From Bradyrhizobium centrolobii (GTDB lineage Bacteria; Pseudomonadota; Alphaproteobacteria; Rhizobiales; Xanthobacteraceae), in assembly GCF_001641635.1 (NCBI RefSeq), contig NZ_LUUB01000078.1, positions 118,138 to 182,137 of the forward strand: DNA of 64,000 nt. Reading direction: 5' to 3'. Numbering within the stretch: position 1 is the stretch's first letter; each line of letters opens with the position of its first letter. Of the stretch, positions 33,360 through 42,083 are shown piece by piece. A model generated the notes under the pieces. That model saw nothing but the letters and a program-made list of their open reading frames with translations, was not told where the DNA came from and did not search any database. Made by a program: the position numbers and the translations under genes.

Positions 33360-34520
33360 TCACTGCACGCGCGCCAGCACCGCGAGCTTGCGGATGCCCT
33401 TGTTGCGATAGGCATCGAGGAACGCGTAGTAGTCCTTGAACGACACGCAGCCGTTGGAATCGCCGTTCGGCCCGAGCATGAAGGTGTGGGCAAGCAGCCC
33501 GTCGCGGCCGTAGATCGCGTTCTCGCCGCCGATCGGGGTCAGGCGTAGCGCGGGCACGCCGTGAAACAGCGCTTCGCGCGGCTTCAGCATGTAGATGTGC
33601 GGCGGCGTCACGCCGCGCATGCGGACGCGCGAGGAGCGCGGATCGTCGAGATTGGAGCCGAGGCCGGAATGCGCCTCGAGCCTGGTGCCGTCGGGCAGAT
33701 AAACCGTCTTGGCCGTGATGTCGTAGACCGCAGTGTCGCGCTCATAGGGCGGCGAACCGCCGAGCATCGGGTTCTGCTCCCTCGGCGCGATGCTCGCGGT
33801 CACGCTGGCATCGGCCGACGCATAGGCCAGGAGCCCGCCGGACGGCTCGCGCTTGCCCCAGAGCTTCTCCACCATCGACTGGCGCGGCCCGGTGATCGCC
33901 ATCACCGCCGCCTTGGCGCGATCGGCGAAGGACTTCGGCTTCGCCTCTGGCAGGTGCGCGGTCTCGGCCGGCTCGGCCGAGGCAAGCTGCACCGGCGCTT
34001 CAGCGCCGCGCTTGGCCTTCGCAGCATCCGCGATCTTGGCGGGGCCCTGCGCCTTCGGCGCTTCCGCAACCTTCACGGGCGCGGCCGGCTTCGCCGTGTC
34101 CTTGGCTTCGGCAACCTTGGTCGCGGGCGCCTGCGGCGCAGCGCTTGCCGCATTCGACTCCACGCCCTGGGTGGCCGCTGCGGCAAAGCGCTCGTTGAAC
34201 ATCTCGCGCGTGATCGGCGCGACCACCTGCACCTGGTCGGGCAGCAGCGCAAAGGCTTCCTTCACAGCCTCGCCCGCCTCGCGCAGCGCAACCTTGGGCG
34301 CGCGCTTGATCACGGGCTCGTCGTAGCCGGTGCTGCCCACCGTCGGATAGACGTTCGCGGCAAAGATGTTGCTGTAGACGGTCCAGCCGGCACCGAGCAC
34401 GAGGCAGCCGATCGCAGCCGCGCCAAGCACGTTTTGGGTGGTCACTTTCCGGGAAGACTTCCGAGAAGATTTCTTGGACTTCCGTGCCGCGTTACTTTGC
34501 GCAGCGATACTCGTACTCAT
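33360..34520 (-). CDS. DUF2778 (Tlde1-like L,D-transpeptidase fold) envelope protein
   Basis: A 386-residue protein. A basic cytoplasmic tail (KSKKSSRKSSRK) precedes one membrane helix at about 33-53; a long Ala/Pro/Lys-rich periplasmic linker (about 125-215) follows. The C-terminal domain (about 265-386) ends with HTFMLGPNGDSNGCVSFKDY, the His and Ser-x-Gly-Cys motif of Tlde1/DUF2778 proteins related to L,D-transpeptidases. It probably acts on peptidoglycan. A linker this long suits a housekeeping anchored enzyme rather than a secreted toxin; no immunity gene or T6SS gene is adjacent. ATG 34520 precedes the basic tail; the 25-codon upstream extension is not supported. A CtrA-type box lies 114 nt upstream. 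Confidence 0.85.
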   Translation of the reverse strand: MSTSIAAQSNAARKSKKSSRKSSRKVTTQNVLGAAAIGCLVLGAGWTVYSNIFAANVYPTVGSTGYDEPVIKRAPKVALREAGEAVKEAFALLPDQVQVVAPITREMFNERFAAAATQGVESNAASAAPQAPATKVAEAKDTAKPAAPVKVAEAPKAQGPAKIADAAKAKRGAEAPVQLASAEPAETAHLPEAKPKSFADRAKAAVMAITGPRQSMVEKLWGKREPSGGLLAYASADASVTASIAPREQNPMLGGSPPYERDTAVYDITAKTVYLPDGTRLEAHSGLGSNLDDPRSSRVRMRGVTPPHIYMLKPREALFHGVPALRLTPIGGENAIYGRDGLLAHTFMLGPNGDSNGCVSFKDYYAFLDAYRNKGIRKLAVLARVQ

Positions 34521-34633
34521 TCGCCTTGCGTCCAGGACGGTGTCACTCAGTCCCCCTTCGAAGTGCCGCTGCTGGTCACGTTCCGAGAGCTGCATCTCGC
34601 AGAGGGTCGGAGCGTCATTAAGGCGACTTTTAG

Positions 34634-34648
34634 TTAAATGCAGATTAA
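34634..34648 (-). promoter_or_regulatory. CtrA-type box upstream of the DUF2778 gene
   Basis: On the minus strand the sequence is TTAATCTGCATTTAAC, the full CtrA consensus TTAA-N7-TTAAC. It is 114 nt before ATG 34520. At about 65 % GC a TTAA-N7-TTAA match is expected far less than once per 64 kb (about 0.06 by my hand estimate), though intergenic DNA is more AT-rich. The remaining gap to the FecR gene (34649-35106) holds one palindrome described separately and no supportable gene. Confidence 0.55.
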
Positions 34649-35046
34649 GTTCGGGCGGATATGGGGCAACCCGTCATGCTGTCCCATTTAGAGAAAAAGC
34701 CCGCAGAACTACGGACTTAGGCGGGGCTGTTAACCATAATTCTCGGCCAGTTTGGCGCGATCATCTGGCGTCTCCAGCAGCGCCGTATGACGCATCCAAC
34801 TACGCCGTTTTCGTGATCTTAAATACCGCTTGACCATAGCGACGAAGCGTTGCGCGAGGCTGGGGAGTCCGCCTTTCATTCGATGGGCGCACGCGCCAAT
34901 CGACCGTCGACAAGCCTGCCGTTGACGCTGATTGTCACGGGCTCAAGCGAACGCCGGCGTGACCGAAAGTTGATCGCGCTCAATCTGGACATGCGCTGGG
35001 CGATAAAATAGCTGCCAGCACGGCACTTTTCAGCAGCCTCGGCACG

Positions 35047-35064
35047 TGATACGGTACCGTATCA
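35047..35064. promoter_or_regulatory. Perfect 18-bp palindrome ahead of the FecR-domain gene
   Basis: TGATACGGTACCGTATCA is a perfect palindrome 42 nt before ATG 35107, in the spot expected for an operator of a dimeric regulator such as a TetR-type protein. No regulator gene is adjacent, so control would come from elsewhere. Confidence 0.55.
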
Positions 35065-35106
35065 ACATTGCCTTGAAATGTGCCGACCACGCGAATGGAG
35101 GCTGAC

Positions 35107-35634
35107 ATGAAAAGGGGCGCGCGCGCCGGATTATTCGCTCTGGCGTGGTCGTTTCTGTTGATCGGACAGGCTGCCGCGCAGCCTGCCAATGCCAATGCAG
35201 GTTGCACATCATCGCCGTCCGCCGCCGGCACGCAGACATGGCGCTGCGACAACGGCATCACAATCGTTGCTGAAAATGGCGCCAGATTTGAACTTAAGGA
35301 CGCCAACCGCGACGGACATATTGACTCCGTGGAATTGAGCAGCAAGGCGCTGCTCGTCGAAGTTCCCAAGAAGCGCGGCGGCAATCCCTTCAAGGTGCTG
35401 ACGCCGCAGGCGATTGCCGCGGTGCGCGGCACGAAATGGGCCGTCGATGCCGCTGACGGCAAGACGTCCGTCTTCGTCGCCGACGGACGTGTCGGCGTGA
35501 GCCGCAGGGCTCGTGGACGCGGCGTCGTGCTCGGACCGGGCGAAGGCGTCGACGTCGAAGCGGCCGGGACGCTGGAGGTCAAACGCTGGGGCCAGCCGCG
35601 CATCGACGCCTTGATGGCGAGGCTCGGACAGTAG
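35107..35634 (+). CDS. Periplasmic FecR-domain protein
   Basis: A 175-residue exported protein. Residues 1-25 form a signal peptide (RGARAGLFALAWSFLLIGQAAAQ, AxA-type site). The mature part has a FecR-like domain with the signature LTPQAIAAVRGTKWAVD (about 98-114) followed by GKTSVFVADGRVGVSR and GVVLGPGEGVDV. Two cysteines (GCTSS and WRCDN) may pair. In this class, free FecR-like proteins often accompany CHASE2 cyclases and are thought to sense envelope signals. The start ATG 35107 begins directly at the positively charged signal peptide. The cyclase follows 49 nt downstream. Confidence 0.87.
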   Translation: MKRGARAGLFALAWSFLLIGQAAAQPANANAGCTSSPSAAGTQTWRCDNGITIVAENGARFELKDANRDGHIDSVELSSKALLVEVPKKRGGNPFKVLTPQAIAAVRGTKWAVDAADGKTSVFVADGRVGVSRRARGRGVVLGPGEGVDVEAAGTLEVKRWGQPRIDALMARLGQ

Positions 35635-35683
35635 ATTTGGAACAGTAGGTTTTGGACAAGAGAGCGGATTGCAGAACGGCCAT

Positions 35684-37573
35684 ATGAGTAGCCGACGCGT
35701 TCAGATCCTGGTTGCGCTCGTCCTCACCGCGTTGTGGGGCGCCGGCATCTATGCCGGTCACGCCAACGGTCATCTGCGCTTTCTCGATCGTCTCGAGGCA
35801 ACGCTGACGGATTTGCGCACGCTGGCGCGCGGCGTCCAGCGTGCCCCCGACCTCGTCACCATCGTTGCGATCGACGATACCGTCGTGAAGCGCGGCGGCC
35901 ACTACCCGCTCCCCCGCGCCGATCTCGCGCGGGTCGTCGACGCCATCGCGCAATTCAAGCCGAAGGTCATCGCCATCGACCTCCTGCTGGTCGATCGCGG
36001 CGCCGGACTCGGCGATGCCGTACTGGCGCGTTCGCTCGCCGCCGGTCCCACGATCCTTGCCGCCGCGGCGATCTTTCCAACCGCCAGCTCCAGCGTGGCA
36101 AGGAGCGGCGGAGAGCCGCTCACCGCCCTGCCCCAGGCGGAGCGTTTCCTGCTGCCGCTGCCGGCCTTCGCCGATCACGCCGAGGTCGGCATCGTCAACG
36201 TTGCGACGGGACAGTCCGGCTCCCCGCTCTCGGTGCCGATGCTGTTCAGGACGGGCGACAAGGTCGAGCTGTCGTTTCCGCTGCGGGTCGCGACGCGGGC
36301 ACTCGACAAGCCGCTGACGATTGCTCCCGACCATCTCATGCTCGGCGATCGCGCAGTTCCGACCGACACCGACTTCGCGCTGCCGATCACCTATTACGGC
36401 CCGCGCCGCACGATCCGCACGTTGAGCGCGCAGAACGTGTTCGACGGCACCCTCGACCGCGCGGCCATCGAGAACCGGATCGTCGTGATCGGCGCGTCCG
36501 TTGCCGGCGGCGGTGACTTCTTCCCGACGCCGTTCGACTCCCTGATGCCGGGCGTCGAGGTCGTCTCGACTGCAATCACCCATCTCATCTCCGGCGACGG
36601 CATCTTGCGCGACCGCAAGGTTCATATCGCCGACGCGCTTGCCGCGATCCTGCTGCCGATGCTGCTGGTGGGCCTGCTCGCCTGGCGGCGAAGCACGCTC
36701 GGCCTCGTCGCGGCCGCCGCGGTGATGGTTGCCTGGGCCGCGCTCAACCTGTTCGCGTTCACGCACGGCGTCTGGCTCAATGCCGCAACTACGCTGGCAG
36801 CCGCGGTGCCGCCGGTTGCGGTCTTTGCCGGCGTGCAATTGTGGGCCGGAAACCGCAGGACGCAGTACCTGACGGCACAGAGCAGATCCCTGGCGCAATT
36901 CCAGGCGCCGGCCGTGCAGGAGTGGCTGGCGCGCGATCCCGATTTCCTGGCAAAGCCGGTCCGCCAGGACGCCGCTGTCGTCTTCATCGATCTCTCCGGC
37001 TTCACCACGTTGAGCGAACGGACCGATCCGGATACGCTTCAGGACTTGTTGAAGGCATTTCACGCGCTGGTCGACAAGTCGGCCGTCTCGTCCGGCGGGA
37101 TGATCACCGGCTTTCTCGGGGACGGCGCCATGATCCTGTTCGGCCTGCCGCGCGCGATGCCCGATGACGCGGCCCGCGCCCTCAAATGCTCGATCGACCT
37201 GCATCGCGCCGTCCAGGATTGGATGGCATCGCTGCCGCCTTCGATCAGGGATCAGCTCGACTTCAAGATCGGCGCGCATTTCGGCCCGATCGTCGCATCG
37301 CGCCTCGGCGGAAGCCACCAGCACATCACCGCGACGGGCGACACCGTCAACGTGGCGAGCCGGCTGATGGAGGTCGCCGCCCAGCACGATGCGCGGCTCG
37401 CGCTCAGCGATAGGCTGCTGGATGCGGCCGACTTCCTCGGCGATCCCGACAGCACCCTGAGAGGTCCGCTACGCACGCAGGTGCGCGGCCGCTCCGGCAC
37501 GGTCACAGTCTGGTTCTGGCGTGACGAGAGACAGCCGGGACAGGCGGCGGCCGAGGCCGACATGGCGGGCTGA
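35684..37573 (+). CDS. CHASE2 sensor adenylate/guanylate cyclase
   Basis: A 629-residue membrane cyclase. One N-terminal helix, an extracytoplasmic CHASE2 domain (about 30-305; VTIVAIDDTVVKRGGHYPLPRADLARVV is its typical opening), three helices (about 315-395) and a class III catalytic domain (about 425-615). FIDLSGFT and FLGDGAMILFG carry the two metal aspartates, and ATGDTVNVASRL the transition-state region. Base-specificity residues are not clear to me, so cAMP or cGMP is open. ATG 35684 is preferred to an in-frame TTG at 35669. It pairs with the upstream FecR-domain protein as likely periplasmic sensor. Confidence 0.92.
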   Translation: MSSRRVQILVALVLTALWGAGIYAGHANGHLRFLDRLEATLTDLRTLARGVQRAPDLVTIVAIDDTVVKRGGHYPLPRADLARVVDAIAQFKPKVIAIDLLLVDRGAGLGDAVLARSLAAGPTILAAAAIFPTASSSVARSGGEPLTALPQAERFLLPLPAFADHAEVGIVNVATGQSGSPLSVPMLFRTGDKVELSFPLRVATRALDKPLTIAPDHLMLGDRAVPTDTDFALPITYYGPRRTIRTLSAQNVFDGTLDRAAIENRIVVIGASVAGGGDFFPTPFDSLMPGVEVVSTAITHLISGDGILRDRKVHIADALAAILLPMLLVGLLAWRRSTLGLVAAAAVMVAWAALNLFAFTHGVWLNAATTLAAAVPPVAVFAGVQLWAGNRRTQYLTAQSRSLAQFQAPAVQEWLARDPDFLAKPVRQDAAVVFIDLSGFTTLSERTDPDTLQDLLKAFHALVDKSAVSSGGMITGFLGDGAMILFGLPRAMPDDAARALKCSIDLHRAVQDWMASLPPSIRDQLDFKIGAHFGPIVASRLGGSHQHITATGDTVNVASRLMEVAAQHDARLALSDRLLDAADFLGDPDSTLRGPLRTQVRGRSGTVTVWFWRDERQPGQAAAEADMAG

Positions 37574-37587
37574 GGCCCTGAGACCCG

Positions 37588-39090
37588 CTACCGCGCCTCC
37601 GGTGGTGGCGAGCGGTCCAGGATCTCGCCCCTGGCACCTTCCAGCAAATCGATACCGTAGGTTTCGATGACAAGCGGCCCCCGCTTGCGCTGCAACTCCG
37701 CAACGCGCGTCACCTGCGCGAAGAGGTCGTTGAGGAAGGGATGTCCGTCGGGACGCAGCTCGTCGACATAGATGAGCTTGCCCGCGAGCAGCTTCGGATC
37801 GGGCTCGCCCATGTTGACCCAGCGGATGCGCTGGCTCTGCTGCACCACGCAAGTGCCGCGCGGCAGGTAGAACGCAAGCCAGCCCGTGGTGCCGTAGTCC
37901 GGCGTCAGGATACAGCTGGCGCCGACGCGGGCGCGTACGGCTTCGATCTCCGCCGCGAGCTCGCGCCAGCCGACGCCGACGCTGCGCACGGTCGCATCGC
38001 GGCGATAGCCGGACAGCACGCCCGTATTGGCCTGCACGATGAGCGCGGCAAACATCACGATGCCGACGGGCGCGGCCCAGCGCAGGCAGAAATCCACGAG
38101 GCGCCGCTGGCGCGGCTTCCACTGCGCGAGGTTGGCGGCGGCTGCCGCGGCGACGACGAAAGGCGGATAGACCGGCGCGAACCAATTGGCCTCGACCCGG
38201 GCATGCAGCGAGTGCCAGACGAAATAGGCGACGATGGTCCAGAACATCGTCTCGATCAGCACGCGCGAGGCCAGCGCGCCGGCCCTGCGCCAGGTCAGCA
38301 CATGAAGCCCCATCGAACCGAGAATGAAGACGAGCGGTGTGGCAAACGCGATCTGAGTCGGGATCAGCTCGGCGATGAAGACGGGACGAAAATCCTCGAT
38401 TCGCGCGCGGCCGAACTGCTTTGCAAACGAGACCCATTGATGGTCCGCATTCCAGAGGATCACCGGCAGGAACAGTGCGAACGCAACAAGGCCCCCGAGA
38501 TAGGGCCAGGGCGACAGGAACCAGCGCCTGAGCTTCGGCACGGCCGCAAGCCAGATCAGGATCGCCGGCCCGAAGAACAGCGCGGTGTATTTCGACAGCA
38601 GGGCCGCGCCGACCGCTGCGCCGACGGCGAGCCACCAGGCGCCACGCCCGGTCTCCAGCACCTTTGCGAGGAAGAACAGCACGAAGCTGGAAGCGACCAG
38701 CAGCGGCGCATCCGGCGTGACGATCATCGTGCCGACCGCCGCCATCAGCGTCACGTTGAGCAGGACGGCACCGTTCGCCGCGAGGCGCGCGCCGCCGAAC
38801 AGGATCGCAGCCGAGCGATAGATCGCATAGCTCATCGGCAGCGCAAGCAGGATCGAGACCAGCCGCACGCCGAGCTCGGTATCGCCGGCGATCATGGTGC
38901 CGGCGCGGATCACATAGGCGACCATCGGCGGGTGGTCGTAATACCCCCCCGCAAGGCTCTTCGACCACATCCAGTAATAGGCTTCGTCGAAGGTGATCGG
39001 CGTGAAGGCGGCGGCGACCAGCCGCAGCGCGATCAGCGCAAGAATCACCACCGCGGTATTGCGGACGATCCGCGCGTCAGCCCCGCCCAT
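37588..39090 (-). CDS. Glycosyltransferase family 39 / ArnT-like membrane transferase
   Basis: A 500-residue polytopic protein with about 11-12 helices. After helix 1 comes FTPITFDEAYYWMWSKSLAGGYYDHPPMVAY, where the Asp-Glu is the catalytic and metal site of PMT/ArnT-type enzymes and the DHPP segment recognises polyprenyl phosphate. The soluble C-terminal part (about 400-500) is periplasmic. Such proteins move a sugar from a polyprenyl-phosphate carrier to lipid A, protein or another acceptor. It is encoded 6 nt after a GT2-GtrA fusion, which plausibly makes the polyprenyl-linked sugar it uses. Confidence 0.9.
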   Translation of the reverse strand: MGGADARIVRNTAVVILALIALRLVAAAFTPITFDEAYYWMWSKSLAGGYYDHPPMVAYVIRAGTMIAGDTELGVRLVSILLALPMSYAIYRSAAILFGGARLAANGAVLLNVTLMAAVGTMIVTPDAPLLVASSFVLFFLAKVLETGRGAWWLAVGAAVGAALLSKYTALFFGPAILIWLAAVPKLRRWFLSPWPYLGGLVAFALFLPVILWNADHQWVSFAKQFGRARIEDFRPVFIAELIPTQIAFATPLVFILGSMGLHVLTWRRAGALASRVLIETMFWTIVAYFVWHSLHARVEANWFAPVYPPFVVAAAAAANLAQWKPRQRRLVDFCLRWAAPVGIVMFAALIVQANTGVLSGYRRDATVRSVGVGWRELAAEIEAVRARVGASCILTPDYGTTGWLAFYLPRGTCVVQQSQRIRWVNMGEPDPKLLAGKLIYVDELRPDGHPFLNDLFAQVTRVAELQRKRGPLVIETYGIDLLEGARGEILDRSPPPEAR

Positions 39091-39096
39091 CGCGCG

Positions 39097-40254
39097 CTAT
39101 TTCTTGCGCCAGACGAACAGTCCGGACATCGCGTAGTTCCACACCACGCCCATCAGCGCGCCGGCCATGCCGGCGAGCCACCAGATCGGCTCCTGGTCGT
39201 AGACCGAGAAGGCGACGCCGACATTGGCGAACAGGCCGACGCTGCACACGATGTAGAAGGCGATCAGACCGCGCAGAACCGCAAAGCCCTTCAGCCGCTG
39301 GTCGCGGTAGGTGAGGAAGTTGTTGAGGATGAAGTTGCTGGTCATGGCGACGAGGGCGCCTGCGGCCTGCGCCTCCGCGAACGGCGCCTTGAACAGCTCG
39401 AGCGCGATGAACAGCGTGGTGAGGTGCACGACGAGGCCGATGCCGCCGACCATCGCAAACAGCAGGAAGCGCAGCGACACCGCGTCGTTGGTCAGCTTCG
39501 CCAGCACCAGGCCGAGAAAGTCGAGCGCGACCATGGAATCGAGCTTGCTCTCGCCGTGCTGCCGCGCGCCGAAAGTGTAGGGAATTTCGACCGCGCGCAG
39601 GGTGCCCTGCGCACTCGCGACGACGTCGAGCAGGATCTTGAAGCCGTGCACCGAAAGTTTCGGCGCCAATTGCTCGAAACGGTCGCGGCGGATCATGAAG
39701 AAGCCGCTCATCGGATCGGCGATATCGACCCGCAAAACCTGCTTGGCCACTTCGGTGGCGAGCGCGCTGGCGCCGGCGCGCTGCTTGTTGAAACCTTCGC
39801 TTTTATAGCCCTCGATATAGCGGCTGCCGACGACGAGCTCGGCCTGCCCGCTCGCGAGCAGCGACAGCATCTTCGGCAGTTGCGTCTCGTCGTGCTGGAG
39901 ATCGGCGTCGATCACCGCCGCATAAGGCGCGCTGGAGGCCAGGATGCCCTCGATGCAGGCGCCCGACAGGCCGCGGCGGCCGATGCGCCTGATACAGCGC
40001 ACCCGACTGTCGCGCCGGGCGAGCGCGCGCACGACGTCCCAGGTGGCGTCGGGCGAATTGTCGTCGACGAACACGACCTCCCAGGCGATGCCGACAAGCG
40101 TCGCCTCCAGGCGCCGGTAGAGCACCGTGACGTTGTCGCGTTCGTTGAAGGTCGGGACGACGACCGAAAGCTCTGGCGACCGCGAACCCGTCTCCTGGAT
40201 GTGATCTTGGGCCTGCGGCGGGTTTTCGGGGCCCGGTCTGATCGCTTCATGCAT
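39097..40254 (-). CDS. GT2 polyprenyl-phosphate glycosyltransferase fused to a GtrA flippase-like domain
   Basis: A 385-residue fusion. Residues about 25-240 are a DPM1/GT2 domain: LSVVVPTFNERDNV, VVFVDDNSPDATWDV (nucleotide-sugar aspartates) and AVIDADLQHDETQLP (DxD-like metal site). Residues about 255-380 form four helices of the GtrA family, beginning LRFLLFAMVGGIGLVVHL. The first half would load a sugar from a nucleotide donor onto polyprenyl phosphate; GtrA-type domains are implicated in flipping it. The following ArnT-like gene then transfers it outside. The sugar itself cannot be inferred. Confidence 0.92.
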   Translation of the reverse strand: MHEAIRPGPENPPQAQDHIQETGSRSPELSVVVPTFNERDNVTVLYRRLEATLVGIAWEVVFVDDNSPDATWDVVRALARRDSRVRCIRRIGRRGLSGACIEGILASSAPYAAVIDADLQHDETQLPKMLSLLASGQAELVVGSRYIEGYKSEGFNKQRAGASALATEVAKQVLRVDIADPMSGFFMIRRDRFEQLAPKLSVHGFKILLDVVASAQGTLRAVEIPYTFGARQHGESKLDSMVALDFLGLVLAKLTNDAVSLRFLLFAMVGGIGLVVHLTTLFIALELFKAPFAEAQAAGALVAMTSNFILNNFLTYRDQRLKGFAVLRGLIAFYIVCSVGLFANVGVAFSVYDQEPIWWLAGMAGALMGVVWNYAMSGLFVWRKK

Positions 40255-40492
40255 GACGGGAGCGTATATCCGCCACGTCCTGCGCTGCCAAGCCGGGGGT
40301 CTCTGGGGAAATGGCCAAAAAGGGCCCTAAAATGCCAACGACCCCGGAACACCCGACTGCGCGTACATCCGGCGCAGCCCAAGCTATTCCAAGGTCGTCC
40401 CGGCGCCGGAGCTCTTCGCTCGACGTCGCCGTTGGGAGGTAAGTAGGAACGTCAAAGCCGCTTCGCAAGGGGGCGCCCCCCCTTTTCAGCCT

Positions 40493-40684
40493 CTACTGGT
40501 TCGGCACTTCACGGATCACCGGGCCTCGCGGCGCGGGCGCGGCCGGTGCCGCGGGCGCAGGCTCGACCTTCGCGGGCTTGGGCGGTTTGCCGAACTGGCC
40601 GATCGGCCCGAAGACGACGGCGACCGCCAGCACGATCGCCGCGACGATCGCGCCACAAATGCCACCCACCGACTCAGACGACAT
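40493..40684 (-). CDS. Small membrane protein with proline/alanine-rich tail
   Basis: A 63-residue hypothetical protein. SVGGICGAIVAAIVLAVAVVFG (about 4-25) is one membrane helix, and the rest is a Pro/Ala/Lys-rich tail (KPPKPAKVEPAPAAPAAPAP). ATG 40684 is preceded by AGGGG-type sequence. No family recognised. It is transcribed toward the GT2 gene but separated from it by about 240 nt of sequence in which I see nothing (40255-40492). Confidence 0.55.
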   Translation of the reverse strand: MSSESVGGICGAIVAAIVLAVAVVFGPIGQFGKPPKPAKVEPAPAAPAAPAPRGPVIREVPNQ

Positions 40685-40772
40685 GCGACCTACCCCTGTT
40701 CCAGATGGGGGCAGTGATACCATGGATGAACGCGGTGCCGGAAGGGCTCCGGACCGCAACGGCTCATGGGGG

Positions 40773-41138
40773 CTACTTCTGCGGCGGCCGATGCTTGACG
40801 AAGGCGGTCACGATGTCCTTCTGCGCCGACATGACTGCCCTGTTCGCAGTGGCGAGATGGGCGCCGGAATCGATGCTCGGATACTGCGTGGTCAGATAGT
40901 CGAGCAGCGCCACGCGGTAGTACTGCCGCTCCGAGGGACAGGCACTCGCGACCGAGCGGCTGAAATCCTGCTCCGACAGGCCCTGATTGCTGTCGCGCGA
41001 ATATTCCCGCGCCAGGCAATGCCAGTAATCGTCGCGCCCCTGAATGGCGAGCTTCTGCGCGCCGCGCGCATCATCGTCATCAGCCATGGCAGCAGATGTC
41101 ATCATCACGAGCGCCGCCCCCACGATCAGCATCCGCAT
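40773..41138 (-). CDS. Small secreted hypothetical protein
   Basis: A 121-residue protein with a clear signal peptide (MRMLIVGAALVMMTSAAMA) followed by DDDDARG. The mature part is helical and contains two cysteines (WHCLAREY and SACPSERQYY) likely to form a disulphide. AAGGAGAACAAG is a strong ribosome site and fixes the start at 41138. I do not recognise the family; the pattern is that of a small periplasmic protein. The next gene on the same strand is the small membrane protein 88 nt downstream. Confidence 0.75.
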   Translation of the reverse strand: MRMLIVGAALVMMTSAAMADDDDARGAQKLAIQGRDDYWHCLAREYSRDSNQGLSEQDFSRSVASACPSERQYYRVALLDYLTTQYPSIDSGAHLATANRAVMSAQKDIVTAFVKHRPPQK

Positions 41139-41253
41139 CTTGTTCTCCTTTTTTGCAGATCCGTACAAAGCTTAGACGGGACGCGACAACTGGCCAATCA
41201 CATCTCCTTTGATTAGGATGCAGGCCCTCCCCGCGTCCATCCGAGATCCTCCC

Positions 41254-42075
41254 GTGGCCAAAGCAAAAACCGCGTCAAGAAAATCCGGCAACATCTTCAT
41301 CGGCATCGGCGGCTGGACCTTCGAGCCATGGCGCGGCGTGTTTTACCCAGAGAAGCTCGCGCAGGCGAAGGAGCTGTCCTATGCGGCCTCGAAGCTGACC
41401 TCGATCGAGATCAACGGCACCTATTACGGCTCGCAGAAGCCGGAGAGCTTTCGCAAATGGGCGAGCGAGGTGCCGGAGGGTTTTGTGTTCTCGGTGAAGG
41501 GCCCGCGCTTCGCGACCAACCGCCGCGTGCTCGCCGAGGCCGGCGACTCCATCAAGCGGTTCTATGATTCCGGGGTGCTGGAACTCGGTGACCACCTCGG
41601 TCCGGTGCTCTGGCAGTTCGCGCCGACCAAGAAGTTTGACGGCGCCGATTTCGGCAAGTTCCTCGAGCTGTTGCCGCGCAAGCTCGACGGCCGCGCGCTG
41701 CGCCATGTGGTTGAGGTGCGCCACGACAGTTTCTGTACGCCGGATTTCGTGGCGCTGATCCGCGAATTCGAGACGCCGGTGGTGTTCGCCGAGCACGGCA
41801 AATATCCGGCGATCGCCGACGTCGCCGGCGATTTCGTCTATGCCCGGCTGCAGAAGGGCAATGACGAGATCAAGACCTGCTATCCGCCCAAGGAGCTCGA
41901 TGCCTGGAGCAAGCGGTTTCAAGCCTGGGCCGAAGGGGGCGAACCCGACGACCTGCCGAAGGTTGACAAGGCAAAGCCCAAGAAGGAGCCGCGCGACGTG
42001 TTCGCCTATGTCATCCATGAAGGCAAGGTACGCGCGCCGGCCGGCGCCATGGAACTGATCGCGCGAGTGGCCTGA
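41254..42075 (+). CDS. DUF72 family protein (YecE-like)
   Basis: A 273-residue TIM-barrel-like protein. GIGGWTFEPWRGVFYPEKLAQAKELSYAASKLTSIEINGTYYG is the DUF72 opening, followed by FVFSVKGPRFATNRR and VVEVRHDSFCTPDFVALIRE. The strand-end acidic and histidine residues suggest a catalytic function, but none is established for the family. GTG 41254 is chosen because it begins a lysine-rich leader (VAKAKTASRKSG) directly before the first conserved strand; ATG 41218 is an alternative adding 12 residues. It is followed 8 nt later by a DUF488 gene, a partnership often seen. Confidence 0.85.
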   Translation: MAKAKTASRKSGNIFIGIGGWTFEPWRGVFYPEKLAQAKELSYAASKLTSIEINGTYYGSQKPESFRKWASEVPEGFVFSVKGPRFATNRRVLAEAGDSIKRFYDSGVLELGDHLGPVLWQFAPTKKFDGADFGKFLELLPRKLDGRALRHVVEVRHDSFCTPDFVALIREFETPVVFAEHGKYPAIADVAGDFVYARLQKGNDEIKTCYPPKELDAWSKRFQAWAEGGEPDDLPKVDKAKPKKEPRDVFAYVIHEGKVRAPAGAMELIARVA

Positions 42076-42083
42076 GGTATTCG

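Noticed and set aside
34649..35046. A small gene in the long gap before the FecR-domain gene
   Set aside because: Short frames exist on both strands but none has a ribosome site, signal peptide or recognisable motif.
37741..40446. A 901-codon plus-strand open frame across the two glycosyltransferase genes
   Set aside because: It is exactly antisense to two well-supported genes; its translation is low-complexity, rich in Arg, His, Asp and Glu, as expected from the opposite strand of GC-rich coding DNA.
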